Shown here: positions 30,763 through 45,426 of the stretch, piece after piece
Layout of the letters: each line of letters begins with the position of its first letter
Numbering within the stretch: the stretch's first letter is position 1
Assembly: GCF_022171985.1 (NCBI RefSeq)
Contig: NZ_JAJVHF010000009.1
Coordinates: 62,001 to 126,000, forward strand
Source of the DNA: Huaxiibacter chinensis
Lineage (GTDB): Bacteria > Pseudomonadota > Gammaproteobacteria > Enterobacterales > Enterobacteriaceae
Direction of reading: 5' to 3'
Length of the DNA stretch: 64,000 nt
Position numbers and translations under genes: made by a program
Notes under the pieces: generated by a model
Databases searched by the model: none
What the model was told of the DNA's origin: nothing
What the model saw: the letters and a program-made list of their open reading frames with translations, nothing else

Positions 30763-33081
30763 ATGAAAAAATTAACCATTGGCTTAATTGGCAATCCTAA
30801 TTCCGGCAAGACAACGTTATTTAATCAGCTAACAGGCGCACGCCAGCGTGTGGGAAACTGGGCGGGTGTCACGGTAGAACGAAAAGAAGGTCAGTTTTCT
30901 ACAACAGATAATCACGTCACGCTGGTTGACCTGCCAGGCACCTATTCGTTAACCACTATTTCATCGCAAACGTCTCTCGATGAACAAATTGCCTGCCACT
31001 ATATTCTGAGCGGCGATGCAGACTTACTCATTAACGTCGTCGATGCTTCAAACCTTGAGCGAAACCTTTATCTGACGCTGCAGCTGCTGGAGCTTGGCAT
31101 CCCCTGCGTTGTGGCGCTGAACATGCTTGATATTGCGGAAAAGCAAAAAATCCGTATCGATATCGACGCCCTTGCGGCACGTCTTGGCTGCCCTGTGGTG
31201 CCGCTGGTGTCCACGCGTGCACGCGGCATTGATGCCCTGAAGCTGGCCATCGATCGTCATACGGGTAATGACCCGATCGAGCTGGTGCATTACGCCGGGC
31301 CACTAATGCGCGAAGCAGAGATGTTATCGCAGGAGATGAGCGGCACTCTGCCGCCCAGGCAGCGTCTCTGGCTCGGCCTGCAAATGCTGGAAGGCGATAT
31401 CTACAGCCGGGCGTATGCAGGCGATGCCGCGAAGAAGCTGAATAGCGCTCTGCAACGTCTGGACAGCGAGCTCGACGACCCGGCCCTGCACATTGCCGAT
31501 GCGCGCTATCAAAGCATCGCCGCCATCTGTGACGTGGTCAGTAATACGCTGACCGCTGAACCCAGCCGCTTTACCGCCGCCGTCGATAAAATCGTACTCA
31601 ACCGTTTCCTGGGACTGCCGGTCTTTTTGCTGGTGATGTATGTGATGTTCCTGCTCGCCATTAATATCGGCGGCGCGTTACAGCCGCTGTTTGATGTCGG
31701 CTCAGTGGCTATTTTTATTCATGGCCTGCAATGGCTGGGATATACGCTGCACTTCCCGGAATGGTTGACCATCTTCCTCGCCCAGGGCCTCGGAGGCGGT
31801 ATTAACACGGTGCTGCCTCTGGTGCCGCAAATTGGCATGATGTATCTGTTCCTCTCTTTCCTTGAGGATTCCGGCTACATGGCCCGCGCGGCGTTTGTGA
31901 TGGACCGCCTTATGCAGGCGCTGGGCCTGCCGGGGAAATCCTTCGTGCCGTTGATTGTGGGCTTTGGCTGTAACGTGCCGTCGGTCATGGGCGCCCGTAC
32001 CCTGGATGCACCGCGTGAACGCCTGATGACCATCATGATGGCGCCGTTTATGTCCTGCGGGGCACGCCTGGCGATCTTCGCCGTCTTTGCTGCCGCCTTC
32101 TTCGGCCAGCAAGGCGCGCTGGCGGTCTTCTCACTCTATCTGCTGGGTATCATTATGGCGATCCTCACCGGCCTGATGTTGAAACACACCATCATGCGCG
32201 GCGAAGCCTCACCCTTTGTCATGGAGCTACCGGTTTATCACGTCCCGCACGTTAAAAGCCTGTTCATCCAGACCTGGCAGCGCCTGAAAGGGTTTGTTCT
32301 GCGCGCCGGTAAGGTGATCGTCATTGTGAGCATTTTCCTGAGCGCCCTGAACAGCTTTACCCTGAGCGGAGCCGCGGCAGATAATATTAACGATTCTGCA
32401 CTGGCCTCGGTAAGCCGTACGATCACCCCGATATTCAAACCGATTGGCGTGCATGAGGACAACTGGCAGGCCACCGTCGGCTTGTTCACCGGTGCGATGG
32501 CAAAAGAGGTGGTGGTGGGGACGCTGAACACCCTCTACACGGCAGAGAATATTCAGGAAGAGGCGTTCAATCCTGCGGAATTCCATCCCGGTGACGAGCT
32601 GGCAAGCGCCGTGTCAGAAACCTGGCAAAGCCTGAAAGACACCTTTAGCCTGAGCGTGCTGGCGAACCCTATCGAAGCCAGTAAAGGCGACGGCGAGATG
32701 GCCACGGGCGCCATGGGCGTAATGAGCGAGAAATTTGGTAGCCCGTCTGCCGCCTACAGCTATCTGATCTTCGTGCTGCTCTACATTCCCTGCATTTCCG
32801 TCATGGGGGCGATTGCCCGTGAATCGAGCCGGGGCTGGATGGGTTTCTCCATCCTGTGGGGCCTGAACATTGCTTACTCGCTGGCGACCGTCTTTTATCA
32901 AACGGTCAACTACAGCCAGCATCCTCGCTACAGTCTGATCTGCCTGCTGGCGGTGGTGCTGTTTAACGTGGTGTTGCTGGGGCTGCTCCGCCGGGCGCGT
33001 AGCCGGGTGGATGTGAACCTGCTGGCTACCCGCAAAACCGCCGCGACCTGCTGTAGCAGCCCGGCTGGCGATTGTCACTAA
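30763..33081 (+). CDS. feoB: Ferrous iron permease FeoB
   Basis: FeoB is the inner-membrane Fe(II) transporter with an N-terminal G domain: G1 GNPNSGKTT at residues 10-18, G3 DLPG at 56-59 and G4 NMLD near 120. Two Gate-type membrane halves follow ([42 protein letters not shown]). It has 772 residues against 773 in E. coli. The C-terminus ends with the cysteine-containing [14 protein letters not shown]. It lies between feoA (30 bases) and feoC (13 bases). Confidence 0.97.
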   Translation: MKKLTIGLIGNPNSGKTTLFNQLTGARQRVGNWAGVTVERKEGQFSTTDNHVTLVDLPGTYSLTTISSQTSLDEQIACHYILSGDADLLINVVDASNLERNLYLTLQLLELGIPCVVALNMLDIAEKQKIRIDIDALAARLGCPVVPLVSTRARGIDALKLAIDRHTGNDPIELVHYAGPLMREAEMLSQEMSGTLPPRQRLWLGLQMLEGDIYSRAYAGDAAKKLNSALQRLDSELDDPALHIADARYQSIAAICDVVSNTLTAEPSRFTAAVDKIVLNRFLGLPVFLLVMYVMFLLAINIGGALQPLFDVGSVAIFIHGLQWLGYTLHFPEWLTIFLAQGLGGGINTVLPLVPQIGMMYLFLSFLEDSGYMARAAFVMDRLMQALGLPGKSFVPLIVGFGCNVPSVMGARTLDAPRERLMTIMMAPFMSCGARLAIFAVFAAAFFGQQGALAVFSLYLLGIIMAILTGLMLKHTIMRGEASPFVMELPVYHVPHVKSLFIQTWQRLKGFVLRAGKVIVIVSIFLSALNSFTLSGAAADNINDSALASVSRTITPIFKPIGVHEDNWQATVGLFTGAMAKEVVVGTLNTLYTAENIQEEAFNPAEFHPGDELASAVSETWQSLKDTFSLSVLANPIEASKGDGEMATGAMGVMSEKFGSPSAAYSYLIFVLLYIPCISVMGAIARESSRGWMGFSILWGLNIAYSLATVFYQTVNYSQHPRYSLICLLAVVLFNVVLLGLLRRARSRVDVNLLATRKTAATCCSSPAGDCH

Positions 33082-33094
33082 GAGGTATAGACCC

Positions 33095-33331
33095 ATGGCA
33101 TCGATGATTGAGGTTCGTGATTTACTGGCGCTACGAGGACGCATGGAGGCGACACAGCTGAGCCATTCCCTCAATACGCCGCAGCCGATGATCGATGCCA
33201 TGCTGGAAAGACTGGAAGCGATGGGCAAAGCCATACGCATTCAGGAAGCGCCGAACAGCTGTTTATCGGGCAGCTGTAGAAGCTGCCCGGAAGGAAAGGC
33301 CTGTCTCAGGGAGTGGTGGGCGCTTCGATAA
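33095..33331 (+). CDS. feoC: Ferrous iron transport regulator FeoC
   Basis: FeoC is a 78-residue winged-helix protein, the third gene of the enterobacterial feo operon. The helix-turn-helix part is followed by four cysteines in [15 protein letters not shown], which bind an oxygen-sensitive iron-sulfur cluster in studied homologues. It has been proposed to protect FeoB from FtsH proteolysis at low oxygen. It matches E. coli FeoC in length and in the LREWWALR ending. Confidence 0.95.
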   Translation: MASMIEVRDLLALRGRMEATQLSHSLNTPQPMIDAMLERLEAMGKAIRIQEAPNSCLSGSCRSCPEGKACLREWWALR

Positions 33332-33362
33332 GCTGAAGCGCCATCAGGTATTCAATAACGGA

Positions 33363-33638
33363 TTACTTGAACACTTCTGCGGTTGCACGAATATCTTTCT
33401 CGTTTTTCGTGCCGCTGGTGATGACATAGTACGTGCCGCCCATTTCATCTGCTTTGTCAGAAAGCTCTTTTTTGGCATCCATCGGTGCGGTTTTATCCGA
33501 TGTCGACACGTCCCCAACTTTCGTCAGATTCATTTTTTTAGCTTCATCACGCTGCAGTTCTTTTGCCGCAAAAGCACCAAAAGACAGTGACCCAATAACC
33601 AGTGAAGCGACAATTCCTGTGACAATTTTCATATCCAT
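33363..33638 (-). CDS. Periplasmic DUF1471 (YhcN/BhsA-type) protein
   Basis: This 91-residue secreted protein has a signal peptide (MKIVTGIVASLVIGSLSFGA, cleaved near FAA) and one DUF1471 domain of the YdgH/BhsA/McbA type, marked by LTKVGDVSTSD near the centre and ADEMGGTYYVITSGT. Family members respond to stress or affect biofilm and surface properties. Which paralogue this is cannot be told. ATG at 33632 is an equally good start, with AAGGGAG upstream. It stands where yhgA is found in E. coli and is convergent with feoC. Confidence 0.85.
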   Translation of the reverse strand: MDMKIVTGIVASLVIGSLSFGAFAAKELQRDEAKKMNLTKVGDVSTSDKTAPMDAKKELSDKADEMGGTYYVITSGTKNEKDIRATAEVFK

Positions 33639-33741
33639 ACTCTCCCTTTATTGGTAATCGTGTTTATCGCATGCGTACCGCCGAACGACATAAAGAGTAT
33701 TGTTGCACTGCGCCACTTTTGCCAGGCTGAGCAGAAAACAA

Positions 33742-34515
33742 TCAAGCGAGACGCTGGCGTAACCCGGTTAACGCCGCGCAAAATGTCTCAGGATGCGAGA
33801 TAAACGGGGCATGCGCCGCTTTGGCTATCACCATCGATTCACTTTGCGGCCAGAGGTCATCCAGCAGCGGTACCACTTTGCGCGGCACCAGCCCGTCCAG
33901 ATAGCCGTAAAGGCGCAGATGCGGCATCGTTAATGCGGCCAGAGGCTCACGCAGATCGGCTGTTTTGAGGATCTCCAGCCCGCCGTTGAGCACCTCCACC
34001 TCCGGCATAGGGAGCGAAAGCACCTTTTGCTTGAGAGTGCGGGCGTCCTGCCGCGCCGTCTCGGTCCCCATGGTTTGCAGCGCTAAGAAGCGCTCCACCG
34101 TACGCTGGAAATCTTCGCTCAGCTGCTGCTGAAAGCTGGCGAGCACCTCCTGCCTGATGCCCGGCCAGGCGTCATGCGCGCAAAAACAGGGAGACGACGC
34201 CACGGTAACCAGCGCCTGAACGCGTTCCGGGTGCGTTAATGCAATCTGGCTTGCTACCAGCCCACCCAGACTCCAGCCAAGCCAGATCGCGTTTTGCGGC
34301 GCCTGTTGCAGCACCCTTGTCGCCATTTCGTCGAGTGACATCGCCGGGAAATCGTGGCTGCGACCAAAGCCGGGTAAATCCACCAGATGCAGCGTAAATT
34401 GCGAGGCCAGTTCCTCCTGGACACCATGCCATACATCGGCATTCAGTCCCCATCCGTGCAGCAGCACAAGATGACAATTTCCCGTACCAAGGGTCTGCCA
34501 CCAAAGATTCTTCAT
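33742..34515 (-). CDS. bioH: Pimeloyl-[acyl-carrier protein] methyl ester esterase
   Basis: BioH hydrolyses pimeloyl-ACP methyl ester, releasing pimeloyl-ACP for biotin synthesis. It is an alpha/beta-hydrolase with the nucleophile Ser82 in GWSLGG, a catalytic Asp in YGYLDGLVP near 207 and a His in [11 protein letters not shown] near 235. The length of 257 is one more than in E. coli. It diverges from gntX with 36 bases between the starts. Confidence 0.96.
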   Translation of the reverse strand: MKNLWWQTLGTGNCHLVLLHGWGLNADVWHGVQEELASQFTLHLVDLPGFGRSHDFPAMSLDEMATRVLQQAPQNAIWLGWSLGGLVASQIALTHPERVQALVTVASSPCFCAHDAWPGIRQEVLASFQQQLSEDFQRTVERFLALQTMGTETARQDARTLKQKVLSLPMPEVEVLNGGLEILKTADLREPLAALTMPHLRLYGYLDGLVPRKVVPLLDDLWPQSESMVIAKAAHAPFISHPETFCAALTGLRQRLA

Positions 34516-34551
34516 CGGTTATTGTTCTCTTTTCTGACAAGGAGGTTGTCT

Positions 34552-35235
34552 ATGCTAACAGTGCCTGGCTTGTGCTGGCTATGCCGAATGCCCCTCGCGT
34601 TGAGCCACTGGGGAATATGCTCTGTCTGTAGCCACGCGTTCAGCGTACGCCTGCCGGGCTGCCCGGTGTGTGGTTTGCCCGCTCATGATAACCGCTCGCC
34701 CTGCGGGCGATGTCTGCAAACGCCGCCGCCCTGGCGCGCGCTGGTGTCGGTGGACAACTATATCCCGCCGCTGAGTAAACTCATCCATAAACTGAAATTC
34801 ACTCGTCAGTGTCAGCTGGGACGGCCCCTGGCGCGACTGCTGTTACTGAATGTGCTTTTCGCAACCCGCACGCGGTCGTTGCCGAAGGTCGATTTGCTGG
34901 TGAATGTGCCGCTCTTCGCGCGCCGCCACTGGCGACGGGGCTATAACCAAAGCGATCTTCTCTGTCGCCCCCTCGCCCACTGGCTGAGCTGCGACTATCA
35001 CCCCGGGGCGCTGCGGCGTGTTAAAGCGACGGCCATTCAGCATCAGTTAAGTGCGCGGCTGCGCAAAAGGAATCTCAAAAATGCTTTCCGCCTTGAAATC
35101 GCGGTGACGGGCCGCCATATCGCGATTGTGGATGATGTCGTCACCACGGGCAGTACCGTAGCGGAACTTTCCCGACTGCTTTTGCAAAGCGGGGCCGCGT
35201 CCGTTCAGGTATGGTGTCTGTGTCGTACCTTGTAG
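34552..35235 (+). CDS. gntX: ComF-family phosphoribosyltransferase-like protein GntX
   Basis: GntX (YhgH) has an N-terminal zinc-ribbon-like region with cysteine pairs CWLC, CSVC, CPVC and CGRC, and a C-terminal phosphoribosyltransferase fold with the PRPP-binding signature VDDVVTTGSTVAE. E. coli GntX has been linked to gluconate use and DNA utilisation, but its reaction is unknown. The start at 34552 (MLTVPGLCWLCRMPLALSHW) gives 227 residues as in E. coli. A longer frame from 34387 overlaps bioH and is rejected. Confidence 0.93.
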   Translation: MLTVPGLCWLCRMPLALSHWGICSVCSHAFSVRLPGCPVCGLPAHDNRSPCGRCLQTPPPWRALVSVDNYIPPLSKLIHKLKFTRQCQLGRPLARLLLLNVLFATRTRSLPKVDLLVNVPLFARRHWRRGYNQSDLLCRPLAHWLSCDYHPGALRRVKATAIQHQLSARLRKRNLKNAFRLEIAVTGRHIAIVDDVVTTGSTVAELSRLLLQSGAASVQVWCLCRTL

Positions 35236-35295
35236 CCCTTTTCCGATGGGCGTATGATAAAACCTGGTATTTTAGTCAACTATTAGGCCGAACCT

Positions 35296-35871
35296 ATGAT
35301 CCGTATTTCCGATTCTGCACAAGCGCACTTTGCCAAACTGTTGGCAAATCAGGAAGAAGGGACCCAGATCCGCGTGTTTGTGATCAATCCAGGCACACCC
35401 AATGCAGAATGCGGCGTCTCTTATTGTCCTCCGGACGCTGTGGAAGCAACTGACACTGCCCTTAAATTCGAGCAGCTTACCGCCTATGTCGATGAGCTGA
35501 GCGCACCGTATCTTGACGATGCGGAGATCGATTTTGTGACCGACCAGCTGGGTTCTCAGCTGACGCTGAAAGCGCCGAACGCGAAAATGCGTAAAGTGTC
35601 TGACGATGCGCCGCTGATGGAGCGCGTGGAATATCTGCTGCAATCACAAATTAACCCACAGCTGGCGGGCCACGGTGGACGCGTAACGCTGATGGAAATC
35701 ACCGAAGACGGTTTAGCGATTCTGCAATTCGGTGGCGGCTGTAACGGCTGTTCCATGGTCGACGTAACCCTGAAGGAAGGGATCGAAAAGCAGATGCTGG
35801 CTGAATTCCCTGAGCTGAAAGGCGTTCGTGATTTAACGGAACACCAGCGCGGCGAGCACTCTTACTACTAA
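35296..35871 (+). CDS. nfuA: Iron-sulfur cluster carrier NfuA
   Basis: NfuA carries and delivers [4Fe-4S] clusters to targets such as aconitase and is important under oxidative stress and iron limitation. The N-terminal domain is a degenerate A-type carrier without its cysteines. The C-terminal NifU-like domain has the cluster-binding CNGC (about residues 149-152) in [11 protein letters not shown]. It is 191 residues, the E. coli length. It follows gntX and is succeeded by a pair of REP elements. Confidence 0.97.
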   Translation: MIRISDSAQAHFAKLLANQEEGTQIRVFVINPGTPNAECGVSYCPPDAVEATDTALKFEQLTAYVDELSAPYLDDAEIDFVTDQLGSQLTLKAPNAKMRKVSDDAPLMERVEYLLQSQINPQLAGHGGRVTLMEITEDGLAILQFGGGCNGCSMVDVTLKEGIEKQMLAEFPELKGVRDLTEHQRGEHSYY

Positions 35872-35885
35872 GTTCCCGTCTGTCT

Positions 35886-35967
35886 TGCCCGGTGGCGCTT
35901 CGCGTGCCGGGTCTGCATAGCGCATCCCGGGCCGGGTTAAGCGAAGCCGCTACCCGGCTTTTCTTTG
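35886..35967. repeat. Pair of inverted REP palindromes (BIME-like) after nfuA
   Basis: GCCCGGTGGCGCTTCGCG with CCGGGT (35887-35912) and the second palindrome GCCGGGT (35931-35937) pairing ACCCGGC (35952-35958) are two REP-type units. The second is followed by TTTTCTTT and can serve as the nfuA terminator. Confidence 0.75.
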
Positions 35968-36042
35968 CCTGCAACCTTCCTGGATGTTGACCTGCGTCTC
36001 ATAAATAAAATTTTGCCCCTCGAGGTGATTCTCAATCACCCG

Positions 36043-36058
36043 ATGTTACCCGTATCAT
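36043..36058 (+). promoter_or_regulatory. GntR operator 1 of gntT
   Basis: ATGTTACCCGTATCAT matches the gluconate repressor consensus ATGTTACCGGTAACAT at 13 of 16 positions. By analogy with E. coli gntT, the upstream operator overlaps the -10 region (TATCAT at 36053-36058). Confidence 0.72.
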
Positions 36059-36183
36059 TGATATGGGCACTAAGCACACTCATAACAGCCGTCTAAACTA
36101 CATAGTTTCACAGGCGATCGGTATTAGTGCCGTTAACACTCTGTTCCCAGTTGGGACTGTCGGAAATTGTCGTTGAAACAATG

Positions 36184-36199
36184 ACGTTACCCATAACAA
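36184..36199 (+). promoter_or_regulatory. GntR operator 2 of gntT (in the leader)
   Basis: ACGTTACCCATAACAA matches the GntR consensus at 12 of 16 positions. It is centred 141 bases downstream of operator 1 and about 20 bases before the gntT start. E. coli gntT is reported to be repressed through two such operators by looping. Confidence 0.65.
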
Positions 36200-36218
36200 T
36201 TCATAGGCCAGGTCAATC

Positions 36219-37535
36219 ATGCCATTAGTCATCGTCGCTATCGGTGTTGTGTTATTACTGCTCCTGATGATCCGTTTCAAACTGAACGGATTTATCGCTC
36301 TGATTCTGGTGGCCCTTGCCGTCGGTCTGATGCAAGGAATGCCGCTGGTAAAGGTTATCAGCTCCATTAAAGCCGGCGTCGGCGGAACCCTGGGCAGCCT
36401 GGCGCTGATCATGGGCTTCGGCGCAATGCTCGGCAAAATGCTGGCAGACTGCGGCGGCGCACAACGTATCGCCACCACGCTGATTGCCAAATTTGGTAAG
36501 CAGCACATCCAGTGGGCCGTTGTGTTGACCGGTTTCACCGTCGGCTTCGCCCTGTTCTACGAAGTGGGCTTTGTGCTGATGCTGCCGCTGGTCTTCACCA
36601 TCGCGGCGGCGGCCAATATCCCGCTGCTGTTCGTTGGTGTACCAATGGCGGCCGCACTGTCGGTCACCCACGGCTTCCTGCCTCCCCACCCGGGCCCAAC
36701 CGCCATCGCGACCATCTTCCATGCGGATATGGGCAAAACCCTGCTGTTCGGTACGATTCTGGCCATCCCAACGGTGATTCTGGCGGGGCCGGTATTTGCT
36801 CGCTGCCTGAAAGGCATCGACAAACCGATTCCTGAAGGGCTGTACAACGCGAAAACCTTTACTGAAGAAGAGATGCCAGGCTTTGGCGTCAGCGTCTGGA
36901 CCTCACTGGTACCGGTTGTGCTGATGGCGATGCGTGCCGTGGCTGAAATGATGCTGCCAAAAGGTCACGCCTTCCTCTCCGTTGCCGAGTTCCTGGGCGA
37001 TCCGGTCATGGCGACGCTGATTGCCGTGCTGATTGCGATCTTCACCTTCGGTCTGAACCGTGGCCGTTCCATGGATCAGATTAACGACACGCTGACCTCA
37101 GCCATCAAAATCATTGCCATGATGCTGCTGATTATCGGTGGCGGCGGTGCGTTCAAACAGGTTCTGGTCGACAGCGGCGTGGACAAATACATCGCCTCAA
37201 TGATGCATGACACCAACATTTCTCCGCTTCTGATGGCCTGGTCTATCGCGGCGGTTCTGCGTATCGCGCTGGGTTCTGCCACCGTGGCCGCGATTACGGC
37301 AGGCGGGATTGTGGCGCCACTGATTGCGACCACCGGCGTCAGTCCTGAACTGATGGTGATTGCGGTTGGTTCCGGTAGCGTTATTTTCTCTCACGTGAAC
37401 GATCCCGGCTTCTGGCTGTTCAAGGAGTACTTCAACCTGACCATCGGTGAAACCATCAAGTCCTGGTCAATGCTGGAAACCATAATTTCCGTGTGCGGCC
37501 TGGTCGGTTGTCTGCTGCTGAATATGGCGCTGTAA
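36219..37535 (+). CDS. gntT: High-affinity gluconate transporter GntT
   Basis: GntT is a proton-linked gluconate permease of the GntP family in the inner membrane. It has 438 residues, as in E. coli, and about 12-14 hydrophobic segments. The family stretches HGFLPPHPGPTAIA, LRIALGSATVAAITAGGIV and SVIFSHVNDPGFWLFKEY are present. Its leader is about 150 bases long with two GntR operators. It is convergent with malQ. Confidence 0.96.
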   Translation: MPLVIVAIGVVLLLLLMIRFKLNGFIALILVALAVGLMQGMPLVKVISSIKAGVGGTLGSLALIMGFGAMLGKMLADCGGAQRIATTLIAKFGKQHIQWAVVLTGFTVGFALFYEVGFVLMLPLVFTIAAAANIPLLFVGVPMAAALSVTHGFLPPHPGPTAIATIFHADMGKTLLFGTILAIPTVILAGPVFARCLKGIDKPIPEGLYNAKTFTEEEMPGFGVSVWTSLVPVVLMAMRAVAEMMLPKGHAFLSVAEFLGDPVMATLIAVLIAIFTFGLNRGRSMDQINDTLTSAIKIIAMMLLIIGGGGAFKQVLVDSGVDKYIASMMHDTNISPLLMAWSIAAVLRIALGSATVAAITAGGIVAPLIATTGVSPELMVIAVGSGSVIFSHVNDPGFWLFKEYFNLTIGETIKSWSMLETIISVCGLVGCLLLNMAL

Positions 37536-37542
37536 TGTAAAA

Positions 37543-37575
37543 AGGCCGGGAAGCAACGCTTGCCCGGCCTGATTT
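37543..37575. terminator. Stem-loop between gntT and malQ
   Basis: AGGCCGGG (37543-37550) and CCCGGCCT (37563-37570) form an eight-base-pair stem with a 12-base loop, with an A-run before and GATTTCT after. A degenerate CCTCTCC-TTCG-TGAGAGG palindrome follows at about 37582-37599. Confidence 0.65.
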
Positions 37576-37604
37576 CTGTCCCCTCTCCTTCGTGAGAGGC
37601 AAAA

Positions 37605-39692
37605 TCACCGCTTCTTCGTTATCGCCCTTCTGCGCTTATCCAGGTCTTTAATCAGCTTGTTCACCCCATCATCGGCAAACATCTTTTCAAGGCTGGTTGA
37701 GAGTTTGCGCCGCCAGTTCTTGTACTGATAGCTGGTGCCCGGGATGTTCACCGGCTCCGCCATGCCCAGCCAGTCTTCCGGTTGCAGGCCCAGGAGCGCA
37801 CTGTTGCTGTCAGCGATGTAGCGCTGCATCCCGCGGTTTAAGGTGGCGGTCATCGTCATCTGTGAAGCTTTATGCCCGGCGCGTTTTGGCAGACAGCCAT
37901 GCTTATGCAATGCGTCCAGCAAGCCCTGTTTCGCCAGCTCGCGATCCTGATATAACCCACGTAGCACCACTTCGTCCGGATAAAGCCCTAACGTTTTGCC
38001 AAGCGTGAGATCGCCACTTTCCCAATAGCCTCGCAGCGTAGGAAGATCATGCGTTGTCGCGACAGCCATTGATTGTTCAGGGTACGCTTTCGGCGCACGG
38101 AACGTCTTCTCATGATCGCTCTCGAAATAAAGTACTTTGTATGAATAAACGCCACTCTCGCGTAATTTACTCACGATTTCAACCGGCACGGTTCCAAGGT
38201 CTTCACCAATCACCATGCAGTTATGGCGCTTACTTTCGAGGGCCAACAGAGAAAGCAGATCATCAACGGGATACTGAACATAAGCTCCGTGATCGGCCGT
38301 TTCGCCGTAGGGGATCCACCACAGACGCAGCACGGACATCACGTGGTCAATACGCAACGCTCCACAGTTTTGCATGTTAGCACGCAGCAAATCGATGAAA
38401 GGCTGATAGCCACGTGCCGCCATCACATGCGGATCCATCGGCGGTAAACCCCAGTTCTGGCCCAGAGGGCCGAGAATATCTGGCGGTGCGCCGACGGAGG
38501 CTTTCAGGCAGTACAGCTCGCGGTCACACCAGGTTTCCGCCCCGCCTTCCGCCACGCCAACGGCGAGGTCGCGGTACAGGCCGATCGGCATCGTATAACC
38601 CTGGCTTTCCTGCCAGCATGCGGCAAACTGGCTGTACGCCAGCCATTGCAGCCAGAGGAAAAAGTCCACTTCATCAGCATGCTTCTGGCAAAATGCCTTC
38701 ACTTCCGGTGAGTCTACGGATTGATATGCCTCTGGCCAGACCGGCCAGCCCCAGCGCATTTCGTCCTCTTTCACCTGATAAGCATGTATCGCGTCGAACG
38801 CGGCTTGCCAGTACAGGCTCTCGCCCTCCCGGGTGACGAACTGGCGGAACGCCGCCATCTGCTCATCGTCGCGCTTTGCAAAACCTGTCCAGGCCAGACG
38901 CAGCGCGGCCATTTTTAACGACGTGACGGCGGCGTAGTCGACCCACTCCGCTTCGCGGGCCTTTTTCAGCATCTGCTTTGTCGTGTCGAGCTTCCACCAC
39001 GCCTGCGCCTCCTTGCTGTTTTTAAAATCGTCTAACGCGTTTACGTCGATGTAAATTACGTTCAGCCACCGGCGGGACGACGGGCTGTAAGGGCTGGCGC
39101 TTTCCGGATTCGCCGGATAAAGCGCATGGATCGGGTTAAGGCCAATAAAGGCTCCGCCACGTTTACCCACTTCAGCCAGCATCTTTTTCAGATCGCCGAA
39201 ATCGCCAATCCCCCAGTTATCGTCCGAGCGCAGGGTGTAGAGCTGCACGCAGGCACCCCACAGCTTTTTACCGTCGAGCAGCGCCTGCGGCTCATAACAA
39301 CGCTTCGGGGCGATAATCACACGGCATTCAAAACGCGCTTCGCCCTGGCTCAGCGTCAGGGTGTGATACCCCTCGGGCAGCTTCGCCGGAAGGTTGAGCG
39401 CTTTACCGCCCGCAACATGGCCTTTATGTTCCTGCCCCTGTTCGGTGGTCAGCAGCCACTGGAACTCACCCTGACCCTGCACCGGCAGCGGCATTTTTTT
39501 ACCGGCGGTAAAAACCTTAACGACAGGGACCGGTGTGACCGCCGCTTTCGCGACGGTGGTGGTTTTGTGCATCGCATCCAGCAAACGTCTTTTGGTCTCA
39601 GCACCAATTGACTGCGGTTTGCCGTGAGCATTGATGTAACTGGGGCTGATCCCCGCCGCCAGCGCGGCATTATCCAGACGTTTGGTCTCCAT
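37605..39692 (-). CDS. malQ: 4-alpha-glucanotransferase (amylomaltase)
   Basis: MalQ is a cytoplasmic GH77 enzyme that transfers glucan units between maltodextrins, releasing glucose. The nucleophile Asp lies in GALRIDHVMSVLRLWW, the acid/base Glu in MVIGEDLGTVP and the third acid in TTHDLPTLRGYWESGD. It is 695 residues against 694 in E. coli. The gene follows malP by nine bases in the malPQ operon, activated by MalT. Confidence 0.97.
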   Translation of the reverse strand: METKRLDNAALAAGISPSYINAHGKPQSIGAETKRRLLDAMHKTTTVAKAAVTPVPVVKVFTAGKKMPLPVQGQGEFQWLLTTEQGQEHKGHVAGGKALNLPAKLPEGYHTLTLSQGEARFECRVIIAPKRCYEPQALLDGKKLWGACVQLYTLRSDDNWGIGDFGDLKKMLAEVGKRGGAFIGLNPIHALYPANPESASPYSPSSRRWLNVIYIDVNALDDFKNSKEAQAWWKLDTTKQMLKKAREAEWVDYAAVTSLKMAALRLAWTGFAKRDDEQMAAFRQFVTREGESLYWQAAFDAIHAYQVKEDEMRWGWPVWPEAYQSVDSPEVKAFCQKHADEVDFFLWLQWLAYSQFAACWQESQGYTMPIGLYRDLAVGVAEGGAETWCDRELYCLKASVGAPPDILGPLGQNWGLPPMDPHVMAARGYQPFIDLLRANMQNCGALRIDHVMSVLRLWWIPYGETADHGAYVQYPVDDLLSLLALESKRHNCMVIGEDLGTVPVEIVSKLRESGVYSYKVLYFESDHEKTFRAPKAYPEQSMAVATTHDLPTLRGYWESGDLTLGKTLGLYPDEVVLRGLYQDRELAKQGLLDALHKHGCLPKRAGHKASQMTMTATLNRGMQRYIADSNSALLGLQPEDWLGMAEPVNIPGTSYQYKNWRRKLSTSLEKMFADDGVNKLIKDLDKRRRAITKKR

Positions 39693-39701
39693 CGCGCTTC
39701 C

Positions 39702-42095
<2,394 letters not shown>

Positions 42096-42157
42096 AGGGA
42101 ATCTGCATCCTGTAGAGAAAGAAAACATATTGGCGCTAGTGTGCCTGGCTCATTACT

Positions 42158-42209
42158 CCTCTTCCTCCTCCTGCCGGGGATTAGACAGGGAGGAGTAGCG
42201 GGGATGAGC
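42158..42209 (-). promoter_or_regulatory. MalT-box-like sequences of the malPQ promoter
   Basis: Two plus-strand GGGGAT motifs, GGGGATGAGC (42200-42209) and GGGGATTAGA (42176-42185), match the start of the MalT box GGGGA(T/G)GAGG. A minus-strand AGGAAGAGG (42158-42166) lies nearer malP in the opposite orientation. This mixture of orientations recalls E. coli malPp. A half-good CRP site (TGTGA at 42217-42221) lies upstream. Confidence 0.6.
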
Positions 42210-42541
42210 GTAAAAGTGTGATCAAGGCCACTCTGTAAACAGGTTGAGTGTGCCCCCTCCGACAAGGATTAAACGGGAAGAGTGTCAAAAAAATGAAATG
42301 CGGTTTCGGGTGTAATTAAACCATACGGAAATAATTACTTACGGAGAATAATATTTCTTATTATCAGGATTATCTGAGTACTTTATTCAGGCTGAATTAC
42401 GCGAGGAGAATTTTAATAACTTTAGGGAATCTTTACGCAACTGAAACCCGTTTCATGATAACCACCTTAGAGGCAATCAAGCCAGTAACCATGCGGCATA
42501 AAGGCCCTTCTGAAAAGTTCCTTCCCTCTGAAAGATAATTT

Positions 42542-42557
42542 TGTGACAGAGTGCAAA
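42542..42557 (+). promoter_or_regulatory. CRP-binding site of malT
   Basis: TGTGA-CAGAGT-GCAAA has one perfect CRP half-site. It closely resembles the CRP site I recall at the E. coli malT promoter (TGTGACACAGTGCAAA). It lies about 140 bases before the malT start, in the 584-base malP-malT gap. Confidence 0.68.
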
Positions 42558-42673
42558 TTCGAGGACACAAAACCCGGACATAACTTGCAATACGTTTCGT
42601 TCTGGCCGACCTTATAACCATTAATTACGAAGCGCAAAAAAAATCAAATTCCTCGTTTCCCACAGTGAAGTGA

Positions 42674-45385
<2,712 letters not shown>

Positions 45386-45394
45386 GCCACTTCA

Positions 45395-45416
45395 GCCCTC
45401 TCCCGGTGGAGAGGGC
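45395..45416. repeat. Perfect palindrome between malT and glpR
   Basis: GCCCTCTCC-CGGT-GGAGAGGGC is a nine-base-pair stem of the CCCTCTCCC family without the usual tail. It lies between the convergent malT and glpR and may help to end both transcripts. Confidence 0.75.
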
Positions 45417-45426
45417 ACATTTATTA

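Noticed and set aside
36024..36040. CRP site before gntT
   Set aside because: The GGTGA and TCACC halves are seven bases apart rather than six; the dyad is real but does not fit the CRP spacing.
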